Assembly (NCBI RefSeq): GCF_003985125.1
Contig: NZ_ML133565.1
Span: 62,001 to 126,000 of the forward strand
Direction: 5' to 3'
DNA: 64,000 nt
Origin: Rhizobium phaseoli
GTDB taxonomy: Bacteria > Pseudomonadota > Alphaproteobacteria > Rhizobiales > Rhizobiaceae
Each line of letters begins with the position of its first letter. The first letter of the stretch is position 1. Under the pieces are notes generated by a model, which did no database searches, was not told the origin of the DNA, and worked only from the letters and a program-made list of their open reading frames with translations. This document shows positions 43,558-53,473 of the stretch, piece by piece. The position numbers and the translations under genes are program-made.

Positions 43558-44361
43558 TTAATCTAGACTCTTGAGTTCTGTCCGGCATGCAGCTTCTACA
43601 AACGGAAGCGCGTATTTAATATCGGGACCGCTCGAAATGCGGATTTCGTCCTTCAATCGCCCCCATCCGTGCGTCTCGGGTATCTTTCGCACTTTCTCTT
43701 CAGCGTCCACCAAGCTGGTCTCGGGCAGGCGAATCAGGATTGCCCTTCGCTGGACCTTAATCTCCAGAAAGTTCGTCCCGCCCGAAACCTTGTAGGCGAT
43801 GCGTTGCCGAGGCGTGACGACCTCGCCCGAACGCAAGCGGCCATCGATCGCCAGGATATGGTCACGGAGCTCACGCAGAAGCGGCTGCCTGACCGCGTCG
43901 GCGTAGGCAATGTGATCCTCGAAAGAGGCAGGGCCTCCCGGCGTTTCTTGCCTTCTCCTCTGTGGTCCTACGGAAGGTTTACGCGGGACAAGATCGATGT
44001 CGCCTGTGGTCACAGTATCAGCCATCGGAGCGCTTGGTTCCTGTACAGCTGGTTTCTCCGGACGAAGTCCGACTGCGGCGGCAACTTCATTGAGGATATC
44101 AATCGCGAAACTGAGACTGACCTGAAAGAATTCACGGTCCGAACCGGACCGATGCTCCGCCAACCTCTGATGGATCAACCGTTCCGCCCGATGACAATCC
44201 GTCACCCGTCTGGACAACAGCACTTCGAAGTTTTGAGGCACTCCCGTCGCTGACGAGATCTCGGCGGCCCTTTCTTCGGGCGTCCGAGTCGTCATTCCGA
44301 TCTTATACTGGTTTGCGCGATAGGCTGGATTGAATAGGATGTATATGTGACCTTCAGTCAA
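43558..44361 (-). CDS. T5orf172/GIY-YIG-type domain fused to a DUF5655-like domain
   Basis: I place the start at TTG 44361, with GGGAGGAAGTC just upstream, giving 267 residues; the longer frame from 44613 is antisense to another gene. The N-terminal part reads GHIYILFNPAYRANQYKIGM, TTRTPEERAAEISSATGVP, DCHRAERLIHQRLAEHR and FFQVSLSFAIDIL, matching the T5orf172/GIY-YIG-like nuclease fold. After a proline-rich linker, LLRELRDHILAIDGRLRSGE and NFLEIKVQRRAILIRLPE match DUF5655. It may be a DNA-processing or defence protein. Confidence 0.72.
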   Translation of the reverse strand: MTEGHIYILFNPAYRANQYKIGMTTRTPEERAAEISSATGVPQNFEVLLSRRVTDCHRAERLIHQRLAEHRSGSDREFFQVSLSFAIDILNEVAAAVGLRPEKPAVQEPSAPMADTVTTGDIDLVPRKPSVGPQRRRQETPGGPASFEDHIAYADAVRQPLLRELRDHILAIDGRLRSGEVVTPRQRIAYKVSGGTNFLEIKVQRRAILIRLPETSLVDAEEKVRKIPETHGWGRLKDEIRISSGPDIKYALPFVEAACRTELKSLD

Positions 44362-44539
44362 GACTTCCTCCCGTTTCAGGAATTTACAACGGTTAGCGGG
44401 TTCCTCGGTCCTAGGTTCCAACGCACCTCTGGGTGTCGGTCCGTCAATTTCGCCAGTGGCTACGCTAGCTCGACGGTGAACCCATTGCTGCCGTAGCAAT
44501 CTTGTGATCGACCCATGCAGCAAGGCTGTTCCAGAGCGC

Positions 44540-45541
44540 TCGGTCCCGGCCGACTTGACAGGCGATCTCAATGATTTGCTGGTAGGAGATAGGCGTGATC
44601 GCCCCTTGGCCACCTAGACGAACTACGCCCTTGAAGTACTGCGGGTCGGCGGCAGCGATGAGCAGAAGCGATTCTTCTACGGCCGAGTCCTTGCAGGAGA
44701 ACGGTTTGGCAACGCTCTGGCGGAAGTGGGACAGCGCGACTTCACGCGGCGAACGAGGCTTGTGAGCGATGAAGGCGGTGCTTTCGTCGAGGGGCGCAAG
44801 TTCTATTGCACCGGTGCGCTTTATGCGCATTGGATCCCAACTCTTGCGGTCGCGGTCGAAGACGGGCTTGAGACCAGCTATCTGGTTTTCATTCCCCGCA
44901 ACGCGCCCGGTGTTACCATCACCGACGACTGGGATGGCTTCGGTCAGCGTGTTACCGGCAGCGGCTCGGTCCAGTTTGAGCATGTGCAGGTCAAACCCGA
45001 GTGGATCGTACCGTTCAAGGCGTCGTTCGACCGGCCGACGACGATAGGCCCACAGGCACAGCTCATGCATGCCGCGATCGATCTCGGCATCGGGCAGGGC
45101 GCCTATCGCGAGATGCTGCGGTTCATCAGGGAGCGCTCGCGTCCGTGGATTGACGCGAAGGTCGAGCGGGCCGTCGATGATCCGCTGACCCTTTATGGCG
45201 TCGGCGAGGTCAAGGTGCGGCTGCGGGCGGCCCAAGCCTTGCTCGCCAGAGCGGCGGCGCTGGTCGACACGGCACAGTGCGACATGACGGAACAGACTGT
45301 CGCCGCGGCATCTGTTGCAGTGGCGGAGGCGAAAATCCTATCGACAAAGGCGGGGCTATTGGCCGGCAGCAAGCTGTTCGAACTTTCGGGAACCTCGTCC
45401 ACGCTCTCGGAGGACAACCTCGACCAATACTGGCGCAATGTGCGAACCCACACGCTGCACGACCCGGTTCGCTGGAAATACCAGGCGATCGGAAACTACT
45501 ATCTGAGCGGAAAGCTACCGCCACGTCACGGCGCAATCTGA
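44540..45541 (+). pseudogene. Acyl-CoA-dehydrogenase-like monooxygenase (SfnB/DszC type), decayed
   Basis: From 44618 the plus strand reads TNYALEVLRVGGSDEQKRFF, YGRVLAGERFGNALAEVGQR, FVEGRKFYCTGALYAHWIPT and, at the C-terminus, SSTLSEDNLDQYWRNVRTHT then LHDPVRWKYQAIGNYYL. These are the hallmarks of the FMNH2-dependent SfnB/DszC branch of the acyl-CoA dehydrogenase fold, which act on sulfones or related organosulfur compounds. In the same frame there is a TAG at 44615-44617, and the normal first 120 residues are missing. It sits directly before a matching luciferase-like component. Confidence 0.78.
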
Positions 45542-45566
45542 AGGCAAACGGAGGCGGAGGGAGACC

Positions 45567-46934
45567 TTGGCTCAGAAGAAGCAGATCTTACTAAACGCGT
45601 TCAACATGAACTCTGTCGGCCACATCAACCACGGGCTCTGGACCCATCCGCGCGATCAGTCACACCGGTACAAGACCCTCGACTACTGGACGTCGCTCGC
45701 CCAGACGCTGGAACGCGGCCTGTTCGACGGCGTGTTTCTCGCCGATATCATCGGCGTCTACGACGTCTATCAAGGCTCGGCGGATCTTACAGTGAGGGAG
45801 TCCATCCAGTTACCCATCAACGATCCGCTCTTGCTGGTTTCGGCAATGGCCGCGGTGACGAAGAATCTGGGCTTTGGCGTCACTGTCAACGTCAACTCAG
45901 AAGCGCCCTACCTATTTGCCCGGCGGATGTCGACGCTCGACCACCTGACGGACGGCAGGATCGGCTGGAATATCTCACCGGCTACCTCGACAGTGCGGCC
46001 AGAGCTCTAGGAGAAGACGCCCAGGCCGAGCATGACAGTCGCTATGATCGAGCCGACGAATATCTCGAGGTGCTTTACAAGCTCTGGGAGGGAAGTTGGG
46101 ATGACGATGTCATCTTGCTCGACAAAGCCTAACCGCGTGTTTGCAGATCCGAACAAGGTTCGGCCCATGGAGCATGACGGCCGATACTATCGGTCGAACG
46201 GATATCATCTCAGCGAGCCGTCGCGGCAAAGGACGCCAGTTCTATATCAGGCGGGAACCTCGGGGAGGGGACGGCAGTTCGCCGCCCGTCACGCCGAGTG
46301 CGTGTTTATCACCGGCAGCGACAAATCGTCGGCCCGAACCGCAGCCCGTGCTCTCCGCCAGGAAGCTGTCGATGCAGGACGCAGAGCGGAGGACATCAAG
46401 ATCCTAGTAGGCGTCACCGTGGTCACCGGTGCAACGACTGGTGAAGCCAAAGACAAGCATGCCGAATATCTCCGTTACGCAAATCCGGAAGCAGGCCTCG
46501 CTCATTTCTCGGCTGGTACCGGCATCGACTTCTCGAAATACGATCTCGACGAGGAGATCGCCTACGGGACGTCCAATGCCATTCAGTCTCAAACCCAGCT
46601 TGCGAAGCAGCGTGGATGGACTAAGCGCCAGTTACTTGGCGAACTCGCCATCAGTGGGCGCTATCCAACGATCGTCGGCAACGGCTCCCAGGTCGCGGAC
46701 GAACTTGCGTCGTGGATCGAGGAGGGCGAGATCGATGGGTTCAATCTGGCCCGCACCGTCGTCCCGGAAAGCTACGAAGACTTTGTCGAGCATGTGGTAC
46801 CTGCCGTGCAAGATCGTGGGATCTACAAGACTACCTACCAGGAAGGCTCGCTGCGGCAAAAGATCTTCAGAGACGGCGACAAGGTGCCCGATCGGCATCA
46901 TGCGGCCAGCTATCGGGCTGCGCGAGACAGGTAG
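45567..46934 (+). pseudogene. Luciferase-like flavin monooxygenase (NtaA/SnaA/DszA type) with two frameshifts
   Basis: The first part (MAQKKQILLNAFNMNSVGHI to STLDHLTDGRIGWNI) is in frame from 45567. At about 45975 a base is missing and the correct continuation TGYLDSAARALGEDAQAEHD, YRADEYLEVLYKLWEGSWDD-like sequence lies in the next frame. At 46130 an extra T restores the original frame at NRVFADPNKVRPMEHDGRYY, and the gene runs to its natural end near 46934. The protein would be about 450 residues, a normal NtaA length. Both lesions are one-base changes. Confidence 0.82.
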
Positions 46935-47287
46935 AACGCATAGCGCCGCAAACGGCAGCCGAGCGGATCTCCAGGTGGTTATCGCGATTCATCGACCGCA
47001 CTTTGCTGCAGATTGGGGCTTCCTTCGATGCTCCGAACGAGCCGTTCTTCTGGCGCCTAAGGCGCGAAAGTTACCTGGGATTTTGGATACCAGGATAGAT
47101 CCGCGACCGCCGGCCCAATGAAGTGGAAAATAGAGCGCGTGTTTAAAATCGAAATCGCCGCGCGTTGTAGCGAAGCCATCCGGATTTTGGCTGCGTTTAC
47201 CTTAAGTCTGTAAATTTATTATATAACTTCGATATGGGCGGCTTGCTGAGGTCGCCCGTCCTTGTGCTCAAGAGCCCGGAGATGCAC
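46935..47287. other. 353-base region without recognised gene
   Basis: No frame matches a known family. The last 60 bases before the rhodanese gene are AT-rich (AAATTTATTATATAACTT near 47212-47229) and could hold its promoter. Confidence 0.35.
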
Positions 47288-47860
47288 ATGAGCTACGACC
47301 CGATCATTGAAGCCTTTTCCATAAAAGATCGTCCAAAGATGCACATCCTGGATGTCCGGGTTGCCGAGGCATTTGGCCGCGATCATGCGCCTCGATCTGT
47401 CCGCGTTCCCATCGAAGACTGGGAAGTCGCCGCGAGGTCCGGCGAGACGTCGTTTGACAACATGGATTACTGGCAAAAAGCAATTACCGAACTGGGGATC
47501 GGCGAAGAGGGAGTGGTCCTTGTTTACGATGACGGGCAGATGACTGAAGCCGCACGGGCCTGGTTCATATTGCAGTATTACGGTGTCGAGACATTTATCC
47601 TGAACGGAGGCTGGCGGGTAATCGCGGGGCGGCCAGAGCTTCTCGATGCCGCTAGACCGCTTGAAGGCGGTTCTTTCAAGGCCGTGCCGGGTGCTGGCAG
47701 GGTCGGCCTGGTGGATCGCCGAATCTTGAAGGGGCAGATTGGCAGTGATGTCCGAATCTTCGACGCCCGAACCAGGGGAGAGTTTGACGGTGAAGACCTA
47801 CGCCCTTGCAGCAGCTGCGGCTGCAAGCGCGGCGCGCCCTCCCCCATCACAATGGGTTGA
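47288..47860 (+). CDS. Rhodanese-type sulfurtransferase, truncated second domain
   Basis: The ATG at 47288 follows CGGAG. Residues 1-120 form a rhodanese domain (MHILDVRVAEAFGRDHAPRS, VVLVYDDGQMTEAARAWFIL, YYGVETFILNGGW) of the inactive N-terminal type found in two-domain thiosulfate/3-mercaptopyruvate sulfurtransferases. The catalytic second domain begins (LVDRRILKGQIGSDVRIFDA, RTRGEFDGEDLR) but then diverges (CSSCGCKRGAPSP) and stops 60-80 residues early, before the active-site Cys loop. Sulfur transfer is therefore unlikely. It lies beside the decayed organosulfur monooxygenase genes. Confidence 0.7.
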   Translation: MSYDPIIEAFSIKDRPKMHILDVRVAEAFGRDHAPRSVRVPIEDWEVAARSGETSFDNMDYWQKAITELGIGEEGVVLVYDDGQMTEAARAWFILQYYGVETFILNGGWRVIAGRPELLDAARPLEGGSFKAVPGAGRVGLVDRRILKGQIGSDVRIFDARTRGEFDGEDLRPCSSCGCKRGAPSPITMG

Positions 47861-48100
47861 GCGTGGCGCGCTGCCTGTCCATTTAACCCCGGATCGATTG
47901 CAAGCCTTCGCCGGTTCAGATCCCGTCAAGGCGGTCGAACGTGGCGAGGCTTATTTAAGAGGGCTTACCTTAGTTTTCTCCTTATTTAAATAAAGCCACG
48001 CTTGCTTAAATAGCGGCCGAAACCCATACTCGCGTCATGTCTGTCCGAACCCAATCAGCGGCGCGGGCGCTTTGTCGAAACATCAGTTGCCGGCGAAACA

Positions 48101-49216
48101 GTGCGGGCGTTCATACCACCTGCGTTGCCGCCGCTACCTGCCATTGACGTGCTTTCACTCTTGGAGCGCCTTAGCTTGGCAGAGCGAGCTCTCGGACGGC
48201 TCGATGGCATCACGATGCTGCTTCCTCGTCAGGAACTCTTCCTTTATATGTATGTCAGGAAAGAGGCTGTTCTATCTTCGCAGATCGAAGGGACGCAGTC
48301 GACACTGTCCGATCTCCTGCGTTTTGAGACCGAAGCCTAGGCAGGCCAGCCCATCGACGATATTCGCGAAGTTTCTAATTACGTCGATGCCATGATGTAT
48401 GGTTTGGAGCGACTAGAAGCGCTGCCGATGTCGCTGCGTTTGATCCGCGAAATGCATGCGCGATTGCTGCACAGTGGGCGTGGTGGCACCAAAAATCCGG
48501 GAGAATTCCGGCGTTCGCAAAATTGGATTGGCGGGACGCGGCCTGGCAACGCCCTCTTCGTCCCACCGCCTGTCATGGAAATGGACGCCTGCCTGGATGC
48601 CCTTGAGCGTTTCATGCATGAAGATCGGTCGAGACTACCGGCACTAATTAAGGCTGGCCTTCTCCACGTCCAATTCGAGACGATTCATCCATTCTTAGAT
48701 GGCAACGGGCGAATCGGTCGCCTCCTTGTCACGTTGTATCTTTGCACGAACGGGGTTCTGCGTAAGCCGCTGCTCTACCTGAGCCTTTATCTGAAGGCCC
48801 ATCGGACGGAATATTATCGACTGCTTCAGGAGGTTCGCGAACAAGGCAATTGGGAAGCGTGGCTCGACTTCTTCCTCACTGGCGTTGCCGACACCGCCAA
48901 CCAGGCGTTTCACGCGGCGACCCAGATCGTCGACGTATTTAAGGAAGACCGCGAGCGCATCACATCCGAAAGCGACCGAGCGGGCTCGGCGCTTCGGATC
49001 CACGACCTTTTTCAGCAAAATCCGTTTATGACGGCCAATCAGCTCGTTCAACAGACAGGCCTTTCCGCGCCCACCGTCAATGCGGCACTTACAGACCTGG
49101 AGCGTTTCGGTGTAGTTGAGGAGGTCACTGGCCGCAAGCGAGGTCGCGTATTTAGCTACCGGCGGTATCTCGCGATCCTTAGCGAAGGCACTGATCCTTT
49201 GCCCCCAACCGCGTGA
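48101..49216 (+). pseudogene. Fic-family protein interrupted by an in-frame TAG
   Basis: In one frame the sequence reads VRAFIPPALPPLPAIDVL, KEAVLSSQIEGTQSTLSDLL (the inhibitory-helix-like segment of class II Fic proteins) and FETEA, then TAG at 48338-48340. It continues without shift into AGQPIDDIREVSNYVDAMMY. The Fic motif HPFLDGNGRIGR, which binds ATP for AMP transfer, is intact, and a winged-helix C-terminus (FMTANQLVQQTGLSAPTVNA) follows. CAG would restore the glutamine. The frame stays open upstream to about 48025 without a clear start codon. 47861-48100 holds an AT-rich spacer. Confidence 0.8.
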
Positions 49217-49231
49217 ACATACCAATAATCT

Positions 49232-49262
49232 ATGGGTCGACGGTTCGAACCCCATCAAGGCG
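49232..49262 (+). repeat. tRNA-3'-end-like repeat, copy B
   Basis: ATGGGTCGACGGTTCGAACC and the following CCATCAAGGCG again contain the GGTTCGAA of a T arm, in the same orientation as the copy at 43456 (6 differences in 31 bases). It lies 16 bases after the Fic gene stop. The two copies bracket 5.8 kb. Confidence 0.4.
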
Positions 49263-49861
49263 TAGGAAGGTTGGCCCAATGGTGGCTGCGAGCGGTGTCA
49301 CTTGGGGATAGTCCCATGCTGTGCAACGGCTGATGCGTGTCGCCTGCCAGATGACGGAGCCACACGAGATCATTGAATGGAAACGCTGTCGCGCAGGCCG
49401 GAGGCGGCGGACAATGCCGACGCCGACCATCTCATTTCAAGTTACCGGATCACTCTGCGCTTTGATCATGTCCTCCAGGAAATGGTGTTGTCCTTGGGTC
49501 ATGGGGCACTTCGCCGAGGGTGTCCTCGGACCCAACCGATTTGCGGTTGCGATCGGCATCACCTGCCGCTCGCATCCTCGGTCGGATTAAAATGCCTGTT
49601 GGGCGCCTTTCCTGTCGGGTGCCCGCCTCACACCCTTGGCTCCGCCTTGCCACGTCTCTCGCGATGCGCAGGAGCCCAGCGATCAATCTATAGCCCTGTG
49701 CGTTCAGTAGATTGACTGCAATACTTAAAGACCGTGCCAAATCGTGATCGCCCGCCACCATGGGGCATTATTGGAAATCTCCGCACACCGTGCTCACGCG
49801 GAGACGACTGCCGCAGGCGCTCATGACATCAAGTTGCCAGTTCTGCGAATGTATGATGCCA
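49263..49861. other. 600-base region without recognised gene
   Basis: Several short frames on both strands overlap here but none resembles a family or has a good ribosome site. It presumably includes the downstream end of the chemoreceptor transcript, but no terminator hairpin is obvious. Confidence 0.35.
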
Positions 49862-52390
49862 TCATGCCGCGGTCTCGTAGCGTGCTGAAGCCGGGCTCTC
49901 GCGGCCTTCAAGCCGAAAGCGTGCGATCATGTCAGTAAGTGCGAGCGTCTCTGACGAGAGCTGTTGGGTGGCAGCATTCGTCTCTTCCACCATCGCCGCA
50001 TTTTGCTGCGTCATACGATCAATATCGTTCACCGACGCGTTGATTGACTGGAGTGTTGTTGCCTGTTCGCGGCTTGAGGAGGCGATCAGTTCAATATGGC
50101 CAACGATGTGGACGATCTCGCTAGAAATCCCAATCAGCGCATCGCCCGTGCGGCCGACGAACTCGGAGCCAGACGCAACCTCTCGGACGGAATTGTTGAT
50201 AAGTTCGCCGATTTCCTTGGCTGCGCGAGCAGATCGCTGCGCCAGTTCCCGCACTTCCTGCGCCACGACAGCAAAGCCCTTACCGGCCTCACCCGCTCTC
50301 GCCGCTTCAACCCCCGCATTCAGGGCCAAGAGATTGGTCTGGAAAGCGATGGAGTCAATCGCGCTGACAATCTGAACGATCTTGCCCGACGCGTCCTCAA
50401 TCCGCCCCATGGCCGAGACCGCGTTTCGGACCACTGAAGCCGAGGCGTCCGCGCCCTGTTTGGCGCGTTGGACAAGCGCAAGCGCTGCTGCTGCCCGTCC
50501 TGAAGAGGTGTTGACGGCGGAAGAAATCTCCTGCACTGCCGCTGCGGTTTCCTCAAGGGCAGCCGCCTGCTTCTCCGTTCGACTGGCCAGGTCATCAACG
50601 GCTTCCGCCATCTGGCGGCCATTGTCGCTGATGAGGGAAGACGTCTCGCGGATCTCGCAGAGCGTCTCTCTGAGACCCGCCACAGACATGTTGAAATCGA
50701 TGCGGATCCGGTCGAGTTCGGGGGCAAAGGGCGTATCGATCGCAAAATTCAGGTCTCCGCGTGACAGCCGCGTGAGCCCTTCTGCAAGCGCCTCGATTGC
50801 AGCGTCAACCTGGACCTTCGCGCTACGCCGCTCGAGTTCGTTGCGGGCGCGCTCGGATTCCGCGTCGCTACGCGCGATCTCGGCCTGTTGTTCCATTTCG
50901 ACCTTCGATAGCGCATTTTTTCTGAAGACGGAAAGCGCGCGGGCCATTTCCCCGATTTCGTCGCCCCGCTTCTCGCCGGTTATTGCTGTGTCGAGCCTTC
51001 CCTCTGCGATCTTGCGCATCGCTGCGGTAATCTGGGTGATCGGTCCCTTCAAGGTAACGACCAGCGCGGCACCCGCGGTCATAGCAATCAGAATGCCGAT
51101 CACAATGGCGCCGCCAGATATCCTGTTGGCCTGTTGACGATCCTGGCCAGCATTTTGCTTCTGCGTGTCGGCGAATTGCGCAAGGAGGTTCCAAGTGTTG
51201 TCGATCTGCCCCGCAGCTCTGTCGAACTCAGCCAGCTTGCGCGCCGCACCTTCAGAGAGCGCTGCAGCGTTCGCCGCAAGCAGATCGAGGACGGGCTGAG
51301 CCTTCTTCGGAATTTCGGCAAAAACCGGATCGTCGGTAACCACGCCGGCGAGACGGCCGAGCTCGGTCTGATACATGTAGATCGATTGCTGGACTTTTTT
51401 CACTCGCGTGTCGTCTGGTTTGCCGGCGAGTTCGGCAAAGCCGACGCGGATCTCGTTATTGCTGTTAACGATAGCACGCAGTTCGTTGCCGACATTCGTC
51501 GCTTGAGAGATATCCTTATCAGACGCGGCAAGCGCGAGTACGGAGGCCCGCATCAGATCGTCCCCAATCGTCTTGAGACTGTCGCCAGTTGCAGCAAGAT
51601 TGGAGACGGCGGCATCCGTTTTCGAGACATCCAAAGTGCCCGGCGGCGCCTTCGAAGCGTTGGCGATGGCATCTACAGCAGCGGCATACTGAGTGGCGAG
51701 GGCTTGTCGGTCGGTCCCTATCGCAGGCGAAAGCTGCTCCTTTGCGTTCTGCAAATCGGGCGCATATTTGGCTAGAAGGCTAAGCTTGTCAGGCGGCGTT
51801 GTAGCGTTTGTATAATCATTGCGAAATTTCGTCGCAACACTGGCGGCCGCGATGATGGAGACGGAATTACTCAGGCCACTCTTGTTGGCATTTTCCATCT
51901 TTTTCGCACTGGCCATCAGCATGAAGGAGCGCTTGCCAACCTCCCCTTGCAGGTCAAGAAGTGCCGCGGAAGCAGCGTCCACATCACTGAGAATTTTCTG
52001 CTGTCCCGTTTCGATTTGCCAGATCGCTTCGATCTTTTGCGGGATGATTTGCGACTGATCGAGCGCCCGTTCGAGAAGCTCCACATCGGTCGTCGGCCTT
52101 AGAGTCTCAATCGTCTCGTTCAGGTTTGCCAATTGCTGTTGGGCGTCCGCAAGCGCGGTATCACGAGCTTCCTGCGACGGCTTCATCAGAAAACCTGTCA
52201 TGCTTGAAGAAACATGTTTGAACCCGTTCAGGGATTGCAAAACATGGTTGGAGATCTCCATCCGTCCTTCGAGAAGGCTCGACGCGTAGTATCCCGTCAA
52301 TCCCACTGCGCACAAGCTAATGACGAATGGCGCCAAAAGCACGAGCACCTTCGTCTGAATGCGAACCCGCGACATCAACCCATGTATCAT
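49862..52390 (-). CDS. Methyl-accepting chemotaxis protein with large helical sensor domain
   Basis: The 842-residue protein has a first membrane helix near residues 15-37, an almost entirely helical periplasmic sensor of about 390 residues (the helical bimodular type) and a second membrane helix near 437-457 (GGAIVIGILIAMTAGAALVV). A HAMP domain follows (GPITQITAAMRKIAEGRLDT), then a second HAMP-like helical part and the signalling hairpin. The tip region is AGVEAARAGEAGKGFAVVAQ followed by EVRELAQRSARAAKEIGELI. It senses a periplasmic ligand and controls CheA. No chemotaxis operon surrounds it. Confidence 0.93.
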   Translation of the reverse strand: MIHGLMSRVRIQTKVLVLLAPFVISLCAVGLTGYYASSLLEGRMEISNHVLQSLNGFKHVSSSMTGFLMKPSQEARDTALADAQQQLANLNETIETLRPTTDVELLERALDQSQIIPQKIEAIWQIETGQQKILSDVDAASAALLDLQGEVGKRSFMLMASAKKMENANKSGLSNSVSIIAAASVATKFRNDYTNATTPPDKLSLLAKYAPDLQNAKEQLSPAIGTDRQALATQYAAAVDAIANASKAPPGTLDVSKTDAAVSNLAATGDSLKTIGDDLMRASVLALAASDKDISQATNVGNELRAIVNSNNEIRVGFAELAGKPDDTRVKKVQQSIYMYQTELGRLAGVVTDDPVFAEIPKKAQPVLDLLAANAAALSEGAARKLAEFDRAAGQIDNTWNLLAQFADTQKQNAGQDRQQANRISGGAIVIGILIAMTAGAALVVTLKGPITQITAAMRKIAEGRLDTAITGEKRGDEIGEMARALSVFRKNALSKVEMEQQAEIARSDAESERARNELERRSAKVQVDAAIEALAEGLTRLSRGDLNFAIDTPFAPELDRIRIDFNMSVAGLRETLCEIRETSSLISDNGRQMAEAVDDLASRTEKQAAALEETAAAVQEISSAVNTSSGRAAAALALVQRAKQGADASASVVRNAVSAMGRIEDASGKIVQIVSAIDSIAFQTNLLALNAGVEAARAGEAGKGFAVVAQEVRELAQRSARAAKEIGELINNSVREVASGSEFVGRTGDALIGISSEIVHIVGHIELIASSSREQATTLQSINASVNDIDRMTQQNAAMVEETNAATQQLSSETLALTDMIARFRLEGRESPASARYETAA

Positions 52391-53176
52391 GAATGCACTC
52401 CCAAATCTGAAGTGAAGCTGCCATCATTTTCTTAAGGACGCATGAAGCGACTCCCATGGACCTGGACCGCGCAGAACAACACCCGTGACTGACTCTGTTG
52501 CGCGGATCAGGTGGTATTCAGGATTCAAAGTCTACGAATCAGCCCCTGACGCGTTCGCAGTTTGCCCGCCCGAAGGCTGACATTCGGTCCAGCGCTGGCG
52601 GCTGTGCTTTTCGATGGTTTGCTTTTCGGTGTTCTTGGCATGCCGCCAGCCGCTGACGACGGGCTTCCGGCGATCCCGGATCTCTCGTTGTCGCCGACCG
52701 CGGCCTGCCAGGCTATGCGGCAATGTTCGGCAACAGGCTCGATATGCTGGTTCCGTTGACAAACCTGACATGGACTTCGGATGCGGAAGCAGCCGTCCGG
52801 CGATCTGAAATCCGTGGACCAACCGGTGCGTCGACACGTTCGAGAAGACCTAGCAGCGACGGTCTCGTCGCCGACGTGCTCGGTCGTCGGTTCGGATGTG
52901 AGAATGTTGCCGCGGCAAAGGTGGAGCTTTCGCCAGGTCTTACGAAACCATTGCGTCGTGCCTGTGCCCGTTCCAGGCAAGCCCGAACGCATCGATGAGC
53001 CTCTCAAAATCAATCGCGCCTTGTGCTTCGGGCGTCAATTCGGAATGGCAATGGCGTGGAATCCATTGACCTCGTGAGAGGGCGCAAAACACCAGCTAAC
53101 GGGGAGGTCAAACTACGTGACCGCAAAGCGTGGAAGCGAAAGCCGAATTGACAATCCACCAGGCGTCCACATCCGA
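52391..53176. other. 786-base region with no supported gene
   Basis: Open frames exist on both strands (for example 52525-53013 minus and 52723-52998 plus) but none matches a family, and they contradict each other in overlapping positions. The high-GC codon pattern suggests former coding sequence. The chemoreceptor promoter should lie near 52391-52500. Confidence 0.35.
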
Positions 53177-53473
53177 TTAATACGGCAACAGGATTGCGCC
53201 ATAGTCCGTGGCGCCGTGCAGGACATGGATGATGATCACCTTCGCGTTCTCGACGGGGTAGAAGATCAGGTAGTTGCCATGAACGTGTCGGCGGATACCA
53301 TGGTGCTCGTAGCGGGGAACGAGGGCGAAACCGTTGGGGCTGTCGACGAGGTCTTCGCACTTGCTGCGGAGCTCCCGGACGAATGAAAGGGCGGGGCGTG
53401 GATTGTCCCATGCGATGTAATCGGCGATCTGCTCAAGATCGTTCTCCGCCTCGTCGGAAAATTCAAGGGTCAT
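53177..53473 (-). CDS. parE: ParE-family toxin
   Basis: The 98-residue protein has the ParE/RelE fold: LEFSDEAENDLEQIADYIAW, PRPALSFVRELRSKCEDLVD and the C-terminal strands HGNYLIFYPVENAKVIIIHV followed by LHGATDYGAIL. It would poison gyrase or translation. Its ATG overlaps the ParD stop by 4 bases, so antitoxin comes first in the operon. Confidence 0.9.
   Translation of the reverse strand: MTLEFSDEAENDLEQIADYIAWDNPRPALSFVRELRSKCEDLVDSPNGFALVPRYEHHGIRRHVHGNYLIFYPVENAKVIIIHVLHGATDYGAILLPY

Noticed and set aside
44465..45235. Minus-strand open frame of 256 codons opposite the SfnB-like gene
   Set aside because: It is antisense to a well-recognised acyl-CoA-dehydrogenase-like sequence and has no family resemblance, so it is a shadow of high-GC codon use.
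45975..46130. Programmed ribosomal frameshifting in the monooxygenase gene
   Set aside because: No slippery heptamer or downstream structure is visible at either point, and the neighbouring gene of the pair is also broken, so decay is simpler.
52525..53077. Open frames on both strands upstream of the chemoreceptor
   Set aside because: They contradict each other, have no ribosome sites and match no family. An insertion-sequence origin was considered, but no transposase motif or terminal repeats were seen.
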